A stretch of DNA of 64,000 nt from Dichetophora obliterata (GCA_963920525.1 OY986435.1:220192899-220256898); one strand, 5' to 3'. Positions 43,672 through 56,750 are shown, counted from the stretch's first letter. The notes: generated by a model not told the origin, from the letters alone. Translations and numbers: made by a program.

Positions 43672-43852
43672 TGTGAATGTTTATTATATTTCGTTTATAA
43701 GCTACTTGCTGCATTTAACTTGTTCGAATAATTTTATTTTAAATCATATTTCATAGAAATGCTTAGTTTTAAAAATCAAATTGAAAATTTTATAAATTTT
43801 AGTTTTTGAAATAAAATTCAGAATCACTCATATCAACGTTAAGCATTTCACA
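43672..43852 (+). repeat. 5' LTR of the gypsy element
   Basis: 181 bp, TG...CA. It differs from the 3' LTR at about 7 sites (about 4%), pointing to an older insertion than the BEL element. Confidence 0.92.
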
Positions 43853-43855
43853 ATT

Positions 43856-43871
43856 TTGGGGGCTCAACCAT
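43856..43871 (+). other. Primer-binding site of the gypsy element
   Basis: TGGGGGCTCAACC follows the LTR by a few bases (about 43,856-43,868). TGG at the start matches the complement of a tRNA 3' CCA end. The tRNA was not assigned. Confidence 0.6.
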
Positions 43872-44870
43872 CGGAAGACTCGAAGATTTTAAAGATTTTA
43901 AAGACTTCAAGATTTTCGCTATCTGAAGTAGATAAGATGACAATCGGTCAACTTCGCGAAGCGTTGGAACAGAGAAAAGCGCCCATCACCGGAAGTCGAG
44001 CTGTCCTAAAGTTACGGCTCATGAATCTGGTTTCTTCTGAGAATTCAGGCAACGACGAAGCTGAAATTGATGTAGAGAATGAACTGCAGATGGAGGTAAC
44101 TGATGGTATGGCTGACGGTATGCCTTCGCCTCAAGCGCCACAACATTTACATGGTCATTACGGTGTTGTCCGTATGTCGTTCAAGGATATAGAAGGTGTT
44201 CTTGATGCGTTTACTGGTGAAGACGATGTACCAGTTGAAGTATGGGTTCGTCAAGTAGAGGACCTGAAAGATGATTGCGGATGGACGGAACAAGATCTTA
44301 CTATCTTTGCCAAGAAGCATCTCAAGGGTACAGCTCGTTCGTTTGTGGCAAGTTTACACCGATGCAATACATGGAAAGATCTGAAACAGGCTCTCCTTTT
44401 TGAATTCAAAGTTGCTGTTAATTCGAAAGAAATCCATGAAAGGTTTCGTTTAAAAAAAAAAATCAAACGAATCGTGGCGCGCTTACATGTATGAGATGCG
44501 TGAGATTGCATTTAGTATTAGGCTCGAGGAAAAGGCTACAATCGCATACATCATTGACGGCATTGTGGATGATTCAGTAGAAAAGCTAATTCTTTACGGT
44601 GCTACAAGCTTGAACGAGCTAAAAAACAAATTCGTTGAGTATGAAAGAATAAAGACGTCAAAGAGAACTATTTCAAGTGCACCGTAACAACCAGTAGCTA
44701 AAGATAATTCAAGATCAGTTCAGAAAAAAAAATCAAGTGTTATGGATGCGGCGAAAAAAAACATGGTTCGAAAAATTGTCCAAATGCGAGCAAGGGAAGA
44801 AAGTGTTTTAAGTGTAATCAATATGGTCACATTGCTCCAGCGTGTAAAGAAGTCTTATTAGAAAATACTA
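43856..44870 (+). pseudogene. Gypsy gag, frameshifted
   Basis: The first part (to 44,494) includes a SAP-like motif (MTIGQLREALEQRK...GSRAVLKLRL) near 43,938 and a capsid-like region (WVRQVEDLKDDCGWTE...KGTARSFV). At an 11-A run (44452-44462) the frame changes and continues as YEMREIAFSIRLEEKATIAY from 44,487. A stop follows at about 44,685. Two CCHC zinc knuckles, CYGCGEKKHGSKNC and CFKCNQYGHIAPAC, are readable at about 44,736-44,850. Gag would form the particle shell and bind the RNA. It cannot be made intact as read here. Confidence 0.88.
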
Positions 44871-44881
44871 AATGTATAGAC

Positions 44882-47686
44882 ATGAATTCAAACGAACCGT
44901 TGGTATCTATAGAAATTGGAAAACATAAATTCGAAGCTCTGGTGGATACTGGAAGCTGTATTAACTTTATACGAAAAGACGTTCATCATGCTATTGGAAA
45001 TCCAGCGTTTGCTAAAACTGACCGAAGCTTTATTGGATTAGGTGCAATGAGAATAACTGCTGAAGGAATGCTTCAACAAGCCGTCATAGTAGCAGGTGAG
45101 AAATATTGTACAAACTTTTATATTGTTCCAGTTTCTTGCATGCGTCATGACATCATATTGGAGCGTGAGTTTCTTGATGATTGTGAATTGCATCGAACAT
45201 CTCATGGCGTTTGTTTAAAAAAGATACCAGATAGTTCCAACAAAGATTTGCAAGATTGTTTAGCTGATGTTGTTGTTGATGGTATTTTGTTAGATGTTCC
45301 AAAACCGTGGGAAGATAAGGTCAAGGAAATGTACGAGAGCTATGTTTCACAAAAAAATGTTGAATGTCCGATCATAACAAGCTTGGTGTTAAACGACGAA
45401 ACGCCAATCTATCAACGCCCAAGACGTTTAGCACCATTGGAAACAAAGGTGGTGCGCGATCAAGTAGACGAGTGGCTTCAAGAAGGAATTTTTGTACCAA
45501 GTAGTTCCGAGTTTTCTAGCCCTGTTGTGGTAGTACGAAAAAAAGATGGTCGCTATCGCTTGTGTGTCGATTACCGCAAGCTGAACAAAGTGGTACAAAA
45601 GGATTGTTTTCCCATGCAGCGAATTGACGAACAGCTTGATAAGCTTTCTGGTGCTAAACTTTTTTTCGACAATCGATCTTCGAAACGGATTCTTTCATGT
45701 GCCTATGGATGAAGGGAGTATGAAATATACGGCGTTTTCGACAAGTGATGGACAATTCATGTTTAAGAAGTCTCCATTTGGTTTATGTAACTCACCGTCG
45801 AGCTTTAATCGGTTTGTATCGTATGTTTTTGCTGACCTTATTCGCAGAGGAATTGTAATTCAATACATAGCTGACATCATAATTCCATCAAAAGCATATC
45901 ACGAAGGAATCGAGCGATTGCAGACTGTCTTGATGGTTGCTTCAAAAAACGGTTTGGATATAAGCTGGAAAAAATGCAAATTTTTGCAAACAAGAATTGA
46001 ATATTTGGGTCATATTATATCTAATCCATTCGATATTAAAGTCAACGCAGTGCAAAAATTTCCAGAACAAAAGACTATTAAGGACTTGCAAAGTTTCTTA
46101 GGCTTAGCAGGCTATTTCCGAAAGATTATACACGGATATGCCACTACTGTATACTGCCACTACTGCTCCACTTCATAAACTTTTGCGTGGTTGTCAAAAA
46201 CAAATTCATTTTGAGATGGAACATAAAAATTCTTTTAAAGAAGTAAAAGAAAAACCTGCTATGAATCCGGTTCTACAGATTTATAATGTTGATGCTGTAA
46301 CGGAGTTACACACTGATGGAAGCAAGATTGGATTATTACTGACTGTGCTGCTTTTCAAAGAACTGTTTCGGAGTCGGATATTCCGCCCAGAGTGAAACGT
46401 TGGACGTTATATTTAGAGGAGTACGATTATAAAATAGAGCATCGATCTGGAGAGAAAATGAAACACGTCGACGCACTAAGCAGGTATCCGGTTTTGATTG
46501 CAAATGACTCGTTGACAGCATTAGTGAAGAAGAACCAGTCTAATGATGAACGTATAGCAGCTATTGTAAAGCTTCTTGATCAACAACAGTTTGAAGATTA
46601 TGTTATGAAAAACAAAATTTTGATGAAGTTTATGGATGGCCGTGAGCTTCTTGTAGTTCCAGAGTCAATGGAAATGAACGTCATTCGATCAGTTCATGAA
46701 AAAGTACATTTTGGCACTGGGAAGACAATGAAAATGGTAAGAAATACATATTTCATCGACAAGTTGCAAAAAAAAAAATCGAAAATTGCATTCGTTGTTG
46801 TCTTGAATGTATTCTTATAAATCGAAAGAGAGGCAAGCAAGAAGGTAAGCTCAATCCCATCCCAAAAGATGATCTGCCTTTGGTCACATTACACATGGAT
46901 CATGTTGGACCGATGACTGCGACATCAAAGGGATACAGATATATGCTCGTTATATTTGACGCTTTTTCGAAGTTCACGTGGATATTTCCAACAAAGACAA
47001 CTGCGGCTAATGAAACACTGAAAAGATTCGATGAAATTGTTAAGACTTTTGGATATCCAGAGAGGCTAGTCACGGATAAGGGTGCTGATTTTAATTCAAC
47101 AGAGTTCAAAACATTTTGTAATGATAATGGTATTCGACACTATCAAACAACGACAGGCGTACCTAGGGGAAACGGTCAGGTGGATAGAGTCAACTCTGTT
47201 ATCATCTCTGTCCTCGCAAAGATGGCGATAAATGAACCTGAAAAATGGTTTAAGTATGTCGACCAGGTGCAGCGATGCATTAATTCAACTTACCATCAAA
47301 CGATCGAATTCACACCGCATGAAGTACTTACCGGTGTTAAAATGAGAACAAGCAAAGAGAGTGAAATACTTAAAATCTTGCGAGAAGAACTAGTTCAATC
47401 ATTTTGCGAAGAACGTGAAAATCTACGGGATGAAGTAAAGATAAAAATTCTTGTGGCAAAAAACCAACAAAAAAAATCGTTCGACAAACACCGTAAAGAA
47501 GCTACGAAATATAAAGTTGGAGACATCGTTGCAATAAAACGAACGCAATTTGCCACTCAAACAAAACTAAAACCTAAATATTTCGGGCCATATCAAATCA
47601 AAAATATCAAGCCAAACGATCGTTACGATGTAGAGAAAATAGGATCTGTAGAGGGTCCAAAATTCACATCAACTGCAGCAGACTAA
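44882..47686 (+). pseudogene. Gypsy pol (PR-RT-RNase H-IN), inactivated
   Basis: Protease with LVDTGSCINF (about 44,938). RT begins YRLCVDYRKLNK (about 45,553); the frame changes at a 7-T run (45660-45666) and goes on as STIDLRNGFFHV. The active-site box reads YIADIII where YxDD is expected, so one catalytic Asp is lost. A small duplication near 46,140 shifts the frame again. RNase H jumps from HTDGSKIG to TDCAAFQ with about 100 residues missing, then continues WTLYLEEYDYKIEHRSGE. The integrase zinc site is split at an 11-A run (46768-46778). The integrase core (46,880-47,686) is open: LHMDHVGPM, VTDKGADFN and GNGQVDRVN, where the usual Glu is Asp. Confidence 0.9.
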
Positions 47687-47738
47687 ATGAAACCATGGTC
47701 GTCATCGCCGGGAGTCGATGTCCAGTCAGAATTGGCCG

Positions 47739-47919
47739 TGTGAATGTTTATTATATTTCATTTCAAAGCTACTTGCTGCATTTAACTTGTTCGAATAATT
47801 TTATTTTAAATCATATTTCATAGAAATGCTTAGTTTTAAAAATCAAACCGAAAATTTTGTAAATTTTAGTTTTTGAAATAAAATTCAGAATCACTCATAT
47901 CGACGTTAAGCATTTCACA
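47739..47919 (+). repeat. 3' LTR of the gypsy element
   Basis: 181 bp, followed by the TACA duplication. The preceding 50 bp contain CGCCGGGAGTCGATG but no strong purine tract. Confidence 0.92.
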
Positions 47920-48143
47920 TACATTCTCTGTTGATGTGATGCAAAATTAATGTCAAAAACAGAAGTTTTTCATAAAAATTTGGATCCACCCTTACTTTCG
48001 TATTAATTTAGCCACCAGCTCACTCGCTTAGAAGAGAGCGACAGTCTGAAAATAGTCGATTTAATCACTGCATAAAGAAAAAAAGAAACCTAACGAAGCA
48101 ATGCCGAATGTTTTTTATCTCTTTTTTGTGCGGATCTTTTATG

Positions 48144-48232
48144 TTTATCCGAATTCACAGTGCGTGAAATACATCAAGCATTATTTTATCCGAATTCACA
48201 ATGCGTGAAAGACATCAAGCATTATTTTATCC
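48144..48232. repeat. 41-bp tandem duplication
   Basis: TTTATCCGAATTCACA starts units at 48144 and 48185, with a truncated third start (TTTATCCG) at 48226: exact 41-bp spacing, two differences between the full units. Confidence 0.85.
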
Positions 48233-48372
48233 GGTGCACTCTTTCTCCCTACTGTAACTAATTTAAAAAAAAATTATCCAAATCAGTTGAGAAACACTGG
48301 AGAAAATGGTTCTAAACTGTTTGCCTACCTCAATTTTAATATAGATAAGAAATAAAAGTTCTTGTTTATTAA

Positions 48373-49108
48373 GGGAGGGTTCTCCTGGATTTTTTTGGAT
48401 TTGGCCGAAAAACAAGCAAACTTTGAGAATGGTTTGTGGGAAAATGAAAAGACATACGAACTTATGCTTTTGAACTTTGATTCGTGGTTTATTGACGAGT
48501 AAAAAAAAAAAGATATTTGAAAAATTCAAAATGGCGGCTTGAAAATGGCGGATCTCGTCGACCTCTGCGCGCAAAACATCGACCTCCCGCGGACAGTGTG
48601 GGGCCTCAGGTAGTGAACTGAAATGAGAAATGTATAAAATTTATTAAAATTGATAACATTTCATATGCCTGGAACCTAACTTCAATTAAGTTTGGTAAAA
48701 AAAACCAATTTTATGGACTTTTAAAAAAAAAATTGAAATTTTTTGCTTTTTTTTTTACTTAGATCTCGTTTAAAAATTATAAATAAACAATTTGTTATGC
48801 CAATGTTAGGTTCCAGGCGTACAAAAAAGTATATACTTTCAAACATTCTCTGAATGAAGGAAATCGGATCAATAGAACAAGCCCTGTGCTGTCCGTTAGA
48901 TTAGAAAACATGGTTCCGAGAAAAACGCGTTTAAAGTTTTTAGAAAGTTGGTACGCGCGCGTGACATGGGTACGTTTGACACGCTCTAGCTCGAGAAATA
49001 CGCGTCGTATTGAAATATCCCTTGGCACAAACATTCTACATATATGTAACTTTCATTTTATGTAAAAAAAAAATGGATTTTTTCAAAAAAATCCAGGAGA
49101 ACCTTCCC
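48373..49108. mobile_element. 736-bp MITE with TTAA duplication
   Basis: GGGAGGGTTCTCCTGGATTT at 48373 pairs with the complement ending GGAGAACCTTCCC at 49108; TTAA flanks both sides (48369-48372, 49109-49112). TTAA suggests piggyBac-type mobilisation, although the ends are GGG rather than CCC outward. An internal inverted pair GCCTGGAACCTAAC/GTTAGGTTCCAGGC lies at about 48,667 and 48,806. No coding capacity. Confidence 0.75.
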
Positions 49109-49117
49109 TTAAGTAAC

Positions 49118-50430
49118 TAGCTGATTTACCCGGTGTTACTCGAGAGTCATTTATATAAACATTTTAACATACACTTCTCGATAAAATGTTTTTTAAAATC
49201 GGGAATAATGAAAAATATGTTGAATTTTATTTGAATTTTATCTTATTTCATTTTATTATCTGCCGTTAGAAAGGTAATTGAACGAACATTAATCCAAAAA
49301 AGTATAGGAAAATTTTTGTTGTTGGTGGTTCCATCTCTTGCGGTGAGCTAATTGAATTTAAAGAAGGGGTACGAAAAACATATTTTAAAAATTAAAAAGA
49401 ATTTAATCTTTTTAATAAGTAAGGGAAGGCAACAAATAAGTAGATCACTATAAAGAAGACTTTATATAATCCAAAATGTTCGTCATTACTTAAGACACAC
49501 AACTGCATTCTTAGAGATAACTGGGGACGTTCAAACTATATAGAAATTTTTAACACAAAACTAAGTTTTATTAATAGTCTGGTATGAAAAAATAGATTTT
49601 TAGCCATAATTTTTGATTGGAAAGAGATATTGGGGTAATTTTTTCACATATATTATCTTTGAGACTTGACTTTTTGTAAAAAATATAAAAACAACATTTT
49701 GGAAAAAATAAATTTCGCGAAAAAAATCAAAGGGGGTACGCTTGTTGTTTTGATGACAAAAACAGTAAAATAATTTTTGCGCTTAGCTGGAAGAATTTTT
49801 GCAAATAAATGCTATGTCATATGAAAGGTAGCCAGATGTGCAATTTTTAATTGATTTCATTTTTACAACAACAACAATTTTTGAGTCATTTTTTGAGTAA
49901 AAAGTCAATATTTTGGATCTTTTTTGACATAATCATAAAACATATATACACTGACTAAACGGTACAGTTCAACCTATTTTTGTGAAGTAATTTTATTGAA
50001 CTTTTGAACTAAAAAAATTTGAATGAAATATATTAATGGACAGCGGAGATATTTGCATCGAAAGACCAAACTTTGATTTTCATGTCGTTTTTTTCTCATT
50101 CTTAGGTAACGATGTTTTATGAAAAAGTCGTTGTACTGAAACTTTCTCCAATTTTGAAGATATGTGAGTGTTTTTGATGTCAAAATAACAAAAAATTTTT
50201 AAAATAAAATACACAAAAATCTCCGATAGTAAAAAGTTTTATAATAACCAAATTACCGTTAGTTGAAAAATTTCAGAGGGGGCGTGGCAAAAACTAAGTA
50301 TGTAACATTTTAAGTTAGAATAAACTTAATATGTGTACCTAGTTTGAGCGTAATCCGTTGAGCCGTTTAGATTTGTATAAAGGCCAAACAAACAAACAAA
50401 CAAAAAATGAGTTTTATTACTATAGATGAA
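49118..50430. mobile_element. Helitron-like or similar non-autonomous repeat
   Basis: The left edge CTAGCTGATTTACCCGGTGT and the right edge GTAATCCGTTGAGCCGTTTA, a run of CAAA repeats and TTTTATTACTATAGAT are the two ends of a class of very common insect non-autonomous repeats, often assigned to Helitrons. GGGGGCGTGGC near 50,279 recalls the array at 34.8 kb. The interior is AT-rich without a frame. Classification is uncertain. Confidence 0.4.
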
Positions 50431-53155
50431 ATAGAAAAATTATTTAATTTAAAAATTTAATTACTTGTACACGTGTCCAACATAAGAAATGCATTCTACA
50501 AACAAACTTGAACGATTGTTGCTTTAGTTGTTTGTTTTTTTTTTTTCTGCGAATTTAGTGCGTGTTCTTTATTGACATTCGATGTTATTTTACTTGTTTT
50601 TAATGTTAATTTTTGAATGCAGCGAGTGACAAATAAAAACAAATATCAACAAATTCAAGCATAGACTAAAGCAGCTTGAAAAATTGTAAGCAATTCCTAC
50701 ACTTGTTAAAGCAATTCCTTGGTTTATTCATTCGCTTCTAAAGAATGCCTCAAAAAAATAAGGACGCCGTTCAGTCTGTTCAGGCTGTAAGGTCTTTTAT
50801 AAAGATTATACACTAACAAGTTACGTTTTTGAATTTTCTTTTTCTACAAATTACACTGCCTTACACGCAATATCAACTTTTACCACGAACAGTGCTGAAA
50901 ATAGGTGTGTGTTTCTGCCCCCCTACCCTGGCCTCTGGCTCTGATCCTGGCTTACTAAGTGAACGTTGAAACCTTAAATGGTGTAACTTTTTCGCTTATT
51001 ATATATTAAAAAGGCAAATGTTAACATATGCATTTCTGTCACTGTATATGTTTTTTATTATCAAAGCATTGTATTTGAAATTTATTTGGGATAATGGATT
51101 AGAACAAGCTATAAAAATGTTTATTGAAAAATTGAGTTTCACACCTTGGCAGCATTTGCTGTCAGAAAACTTTTCCAATAGAAATCTTTGTTTGTATATT
51201 TGAAACATTTTATGTATGTTAATGAGTGGAACAAGAAATCTAATAAATAAAAGTAAACAAACTATATTTTCATAGGTTTCTTTCTATAGATTTATGAAAA
51301 AAACAAAAACCGTAAAATATAGCAGCAAAAGCCATTGGTTTTTGCTAACATAACACGTGAAAAGGTAATTGAAATTTTGAATATATTTATTGCCAATTCT
51401 CTCAGATATTACAAAGTCATTAAAATTGTGAAAATTTTTAATACAATAAAATTAAATGAAACTCAAGCAGAACATGAATTAACATTGTAACTGAATATTA
51501 TTAGAAATCGTTCAATCAAAAGCATTATTCCTTGCTTATTCTACGCATTAACTAAAATTTCTGCGTGCCTGACTTAAAATGCGCTCAAAACATACATGAA
51601 TGGCCTTTAGAGGGGGAAGACATAGATGATAAAAGCTTGCATCACGTTTAACGCCAGAGGCTGTGGCGACGACAGTGGCAGCGGATATACGCTGCATAAA
51701 TTACTGAAATCATGTTAAAGCAAATAAAAAAAAAATAATTTGCATATTCATGAATCGGATTTAGCACAGAAACTTTATTCTAATGCATGTGGTTTTTTTT
51801 TCGTATGTTTGTGTATTGCCTATTCACTTCGAGTTTATTTTTCCATTTTTGCTTCACTAGTGTTGACCGGTTTTTGTTTTTTTTTTTCTGTTATTTATAA
51901 TTCTTGTAGTGTTATTTAAATTTTTTCTTGTCCGGCGTCATAAAAGTGTATTATTGACGTCAGTAGTAATATCAATGCTCGTCAAACATATCAATGTCTA
52001 GAATGTCAAAAAAGCTGTTTTGTTATTTGGCTTATTTATGGCCATCAAGTTTGAGGAAAAAGAAATCACGTTTAACTTTGAAATAATTATGGAACATTTA
52101 AATCATACAAATAGAAATCTATCAAATAGACGTCAGAGGACAAGATACATTGAGATTAAATTGCTTTATGTTCCTGAAACACAAGAAGTTTGTAAAACTA
52201 GTTTTGAGAATATCATTTGATACTCTAGAAATTTAATATTTTATCAACTTTATAAAGAAACTTGTAGAATATGAAAACCAAATTAACCCTTCTGAGGACG
52301 ACCTTATTCTTTTTAAATTCTTTGGAAATTTATGTTCGTGAATGTGAAATAATTTATTCTTTCAATTTATATTCATTCATTGCTTGCCTTATTTTAATTA
52401 TCGTAAAAATGCCAATTAAATCATTGAACTTTACTTCGGTTGTAGCTTTTATTGCTTAATATACCTTTTACTTTTTAATATTTCATTTACTACTGTTTTA
52501 TTCTTTTGATTGTATTAAATTTTTTATTATCATTTAATTTAATTCTTTTCAATGAATTTAATTTATTTCTGTATATAATTCCTTCGTTTGAATTCAATTA
52601 CAGCGTAATTCGCTTAGCGCCCTTCAATTAAATTCCACCAAATATTATGCCCTTAACCCTCTAGTGACCCAATTTTTTTTTTTTCCGATAAAATCAGATT
52701 AAACTAATTTTGAGTCGAAACGAAAGAATCTGAAGTCAGATTTTGGATTTGATGTTTAGCTTACCTCTGATACAGGTGAAAGTGTGAAAGCCGCCTAGAG
52801 GCAGGCCTGGGCTGAGTACAAAGACTGAGTTTGCATTTTGTACAAAAAGACTAGTCGCTTCAAATTAAAGATATGAAAAAAATCAATTTGTCCATTTTTT
52901 GTTCTTCATGTGAATACGGTATCGACCGATCAATCCATCCATCAAGTCCACACCTCCCATATGTCGATTATATTCCATTATAATCATTAGGCAATCAATC
53001 TCAAAATTTATTTTATCCTTTAGATCCCACCGAGTTGCTTTCTGTGGTTGAAACTCAATGTTTCGAGATATAAAAACGGTTGAGTAGCAACGTAAGTAGA
53101 CAGCAAACCAACAGTTTTTGTGTCACGCCATAAGAGTAACTTCGGGTAATGTGAT
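50431..53155. other. Non-coding DNA
   Basis: The longest stretch without a recognised repeat. A GC-richer patch at about 51,645-51,705 (GCCAGAGGCTGTGGCGACGA) is unusual for the window and might be a conserved non-coding element. TTAACCCT occurs at 52,283 and 52,653 without a partner end. No gene was found. Confidence 0.4.
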
Positions 53156-54756
53156 ATAGTTATTTTTATTTATTTTTATTAATTTATTTATTTGATTTTA
53201 TGAGATTTATATACAATAATTAATTACTATATAAATACAGAAATTAGACAGTACTAGCATCTGAGGTTTTCGACTGGCAGATAATTAATATCGTTAAAAT
53301 TAAAATAGAGATAGATCTATGCTAAGTATAAAATTATAAGAACTGCAAATTATGTATGTAATTTAGTGATTATTTAAATTAGATAAAACTTAGAAGGTTG
53401 CAATATTTTAAAAAAGAATACATTTTAGCGATATTGTCATTAGAAGGAAATTTCAAGATGTCATAGGGTTGTAAGTCTGAGTAGTAAAGATTCCTTTTAA
53501 GAAAGAGGTTCGGGCAGAAGTTCGGGCGGATAGAAGCAAGTGGTCTATTGAAGCTAGGCAACAGCAAAAGGGGCAGTTATTGGGACTGGACCCCGTCAAA
53601 AGATGCTCGTGGGTAAGCTTTGTGTCCTAGACGTAGTCGCGTGAATGGTATGATGGTAAAAGTTGATGCTGTGCTTGGATAATGCGGTATTAAACGCTCA
53701 GAATTTATACCAGAATAGTGGTGAATGTTGTAGGAATTCCAGCATTCTGCATTTTTTGCCTTAAAATAAAGTTATTGATGTCCTAGGCTGTAAATGAATT
53801 AGACGTAGGTGCTGGTGTGAAGGCAGCATTTTTAGCTGTAGTATCAGCTAGCTCATTTCCACGAATTTCTGAATGGCCAGGAATCCACATAATTTTAATT
53901 TTATTTTGAGCCTGAATAAGAATGTCTCTAGTGGTATCAATTGCGTCTGTAAAGTTGCCGGTTGCTTTAATCGCGTTGACACAAGACTTGCTGTCTGTGC
54001 AAATAACAAATTTACCCTTATGTTTTTTGTAAAGCTAGCAGCCTGAAGTAAAGCGACAGCTTCTGCTGTAAGCACGGAGCAAAAGTTGTGCAATAGTCCA
54101 TAGCTCGCTAACAACTGCATAGGAGGTATTGTTGTTAGTTTTCGATCCGTCAGTGAAGATTAGGCTCCATCCTGAGGATTTATATTGATCAGCTTCTTGA
54201 AGAACAGCTGTTGATAAGCTGAGTTATAAGTGCTGTCTTTAGGATGTTCAATAGACTTTGTGTTAATTGAGGAGTATTTTAGCATCCAGGGTGGATAGGT
54301 GGATTCAGGACTGTTCCGGATAGGCTTAAGAGGTAGAAAATGTACCCGACTAAACTTTAGACATCTAGTGATTGTTGAGCTTCTGTTAGGACTCGGTTTT
54401 CGACTCAGTGACTTTTTGACATCACTTGCAAGAACAGGATTTTTTGGTTGCAGTAGCTTCGGATAAAGACGATAGGTGGCATCTACAGCTCTATGAGGTA
54501 GTGAGGGTAAACCACTCGGCCAGAATATTTGTTATTGGTGTGGTTGGGAAGGCCCTAAAGCAGCACCGCACATCTTTGTGGTATGGACCGAAGAGGAGAC
54601 CAATATTGCCTTTGGCGCAATGGCCATATATTGGAAGCCCATAATCAATTTTAGATAAAACGAGTGCCCTAGTGATGTTAATGAGTGTTGTGGGATGTAC
54701 AAGGCTGCGCTTAGATGTTAGATACTTAATGATATTTAGCCTTAGAATTAAACTAT

Positions 54757-55560
54757 TTGAATTTGAATTTATTGAGTATACATTAGAACAATAAAAACTA
54801 TGTTCTTTTACAGTACAACAGATAAATATCAAAAAATTTTTTGGTTTTTTGGTTGAATATAACAACAAATTAATAGTTCTTAAAAAATATATTTAATTAA
54901 AACATTTTAAAAAATAAATCAAGAGTGTAATGACAAAAAGTGAATAATAATAAGTGATTAATAAAGACTTCCAGCAGGCTGTTGGACAACACATAATAAC
55001 ATAAGCATAGAGACTAAAGTAAAACAGAAATACAACAACAAATGTGAAATTATGAAATTGAGAAATTGACACTTCAAATCTCATCGCCCCGGTGGTGCAG
55101 TGCGTTAGTGCGCGCTTGCACGGGTATCACAAAGATTTCTGATGACGTCCTTAGCCAGACAGAAATTGCAATCAGATCAGCTAGTGATTTTTTCCTTTTC
55201 ATATTGAAAAAACTTTGTTGTTGTTGTTGTTTCTTTGGAAAGATTCGTTAGCACAAATTAATTGTTCTAACTTTGACCTTAAGCTCAATAAACGATTTTA
55301 AACTATCAAACAACTAGAATTTGTATTTAAAATCAAGTATGATTAAAACTATCAAACATTTAGAATTTGTATTTAAATCATATAAAGTCAACATAATAAA
55401 TACAGAGGTCATTTAGGAAAAGAACTTTAATTAATTAAAATCTTAATAACTAGCAATGTTTCAAAAAGTAAAAAAAAAAAACAGAAAAAAAGGGGGAAAA
55501 AATAAGAAAATAGTGATAGAAGAAATTAATGAGAAGAAAAGTGAGTAAATACAGATTGCC
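54757..55560. mobile_element. Insertion in the I-like LINE
   Basis: LINE reading is continuous on both sides (KYVRDL ends near 55,565; RLNIIKYLTSK begins near 54,755), so about 0.8 kb was inserted here. It contains foldback-A copy 3 (55,028-55,440) and purine-rich sequence (about 55,470-55,545). The exact junctions and a duplication were not resolved. Confidence 0.6.
55028..55440 (+). mobile_element. Foldback family A, copy 3, with tRNA-like cassette, one arm only
   Basis: Starts with the cassette (ACAACAACAAATGTGAAATT), which carries the tRNA-like head (TGGTGCAGTGCG at 55,093) and the GTT run, then the right arm (ATCAAACAACTAGAATTTGT to AGGTCATTTAGGA). The left arm is missing. The cassette differs only slightly from that at 2,128-2,400. 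Confidence 0.65.
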
Positions 55561-56750
55561 TAAAGATCTCGAACATACTTACAGTGAGGCTCAAAAGAAT
55601 ATTTCTTATCAAATATCAAACCTACGATTTTTAAGGTGTCTCAACAATTAATGTTTACATTATTAAAAATTAAATTTAAGTTACTACAATTCAATTTACG
55701 GCAAATATGAAAAGTATTGGTGTTTTCTATTAATAAATTTGCACCAGAGGTATAAGACCAGTGTTTTATTTCTGTTAGTATGTCGGTGAATGTATTCGCT
55801 ACAGCATTTGTGTCGGAATTTTTTTGAGAAAACAACAACATCGTCGGCATATAGGATATGATCAACACTGGAATATTTAGATAAGATATGACTTATTTCA
55901 TAAAATGCTATAACGAACAGTATAACCGATAGCGGTGAACCTTGGAGTGTTGCATTGTCTAGTGGGACCACTGAGGAGTGCAGCCATTAACCAACAATCT
56001 GCATGTTCTGTTGGATATAAAACCTTAAATAAATTTATAGATCTTTGATCCAACTTTTCCATTTTTAAGTTGTCTTAATACAATATGAACACCAATTCGG
56101 TCAAAAGCCTTTTGAAAATCCATTGCCATCAAAGAAATGTGGTTGTTGCTTGCCAAAGCGTTAGTGATGAAATAATCTAGTTGCAGCAAGGCGTCGGTTG
56201 TTCCGTGCCATTTTTTGAATCCAACCTGATTGTGGCAGGCAACTATCTTCTCATGGAGCTTACCCAAACATGGAAGTAGAGATATTGGGCGATAACTGTC
56301 AATATCGCCCAGGGGTTTTTTATGTTTATGTATAGGAATAATGGCGGATGTTTTCCAAATTTGCGGGTAAATACCATCATCGAAGATAGAGTTATACAAT
56401 TAAAGTATTCTTCTTTTAGAACAGAACTTGTTCAAATTCAGACTCTTATATGGTTGTTTCGATATGTTTTGCAGAAGTTGAGATGTTATGGGGACTGTAG
56501 TAATTGCTATCAGTTAGTAGTGATTTATTAGTTAAAAATTGTGTAGAAAAGTTGTTGTCTGGTGAGATATCTGAGAAGTGATAGGCAAATTGGTTCGCAA
56601 TTTGATTGGTAGAGACAATAGGGCCATTTGATGTGTTTAACATTGTAAAGCAAGATTGCTTAAAAGTACCTGAGAGCATCCTTATATTGGACCAGATTTT
56701 TTTTGGGTTAGATGATGGGCCTATGGAACTGGTAAGTTTTTGAAAACTAA

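Larger units (their letters stand above)
43672..47919 (+). mobile_element. Ty3/gypsy LTR retrotransposon, 4248 bp, inactivated
   Basis: LTRs of 181 bp at 43672-43852 and 47739-47919 begin TGTGAATG and end CATTTCACA; they differ at about 7 positions. The target duplication is TACA (43668-43671, 47920-47923). Gag, protease, RT, a truncated RNase H and integrase follow in gypsy order. No env. The coding region is broken by frameshifts, a deletion and active-site changes. Confidence 0.95.

Noticed and set aside
52283..52670. TTAACCCTTCTG at 52,283 and TTAACCCTCTAG at 52,653 as piggyBac ends
   Set aside because: Both point the same way and no complementary GGGTTAA end is found nearby.
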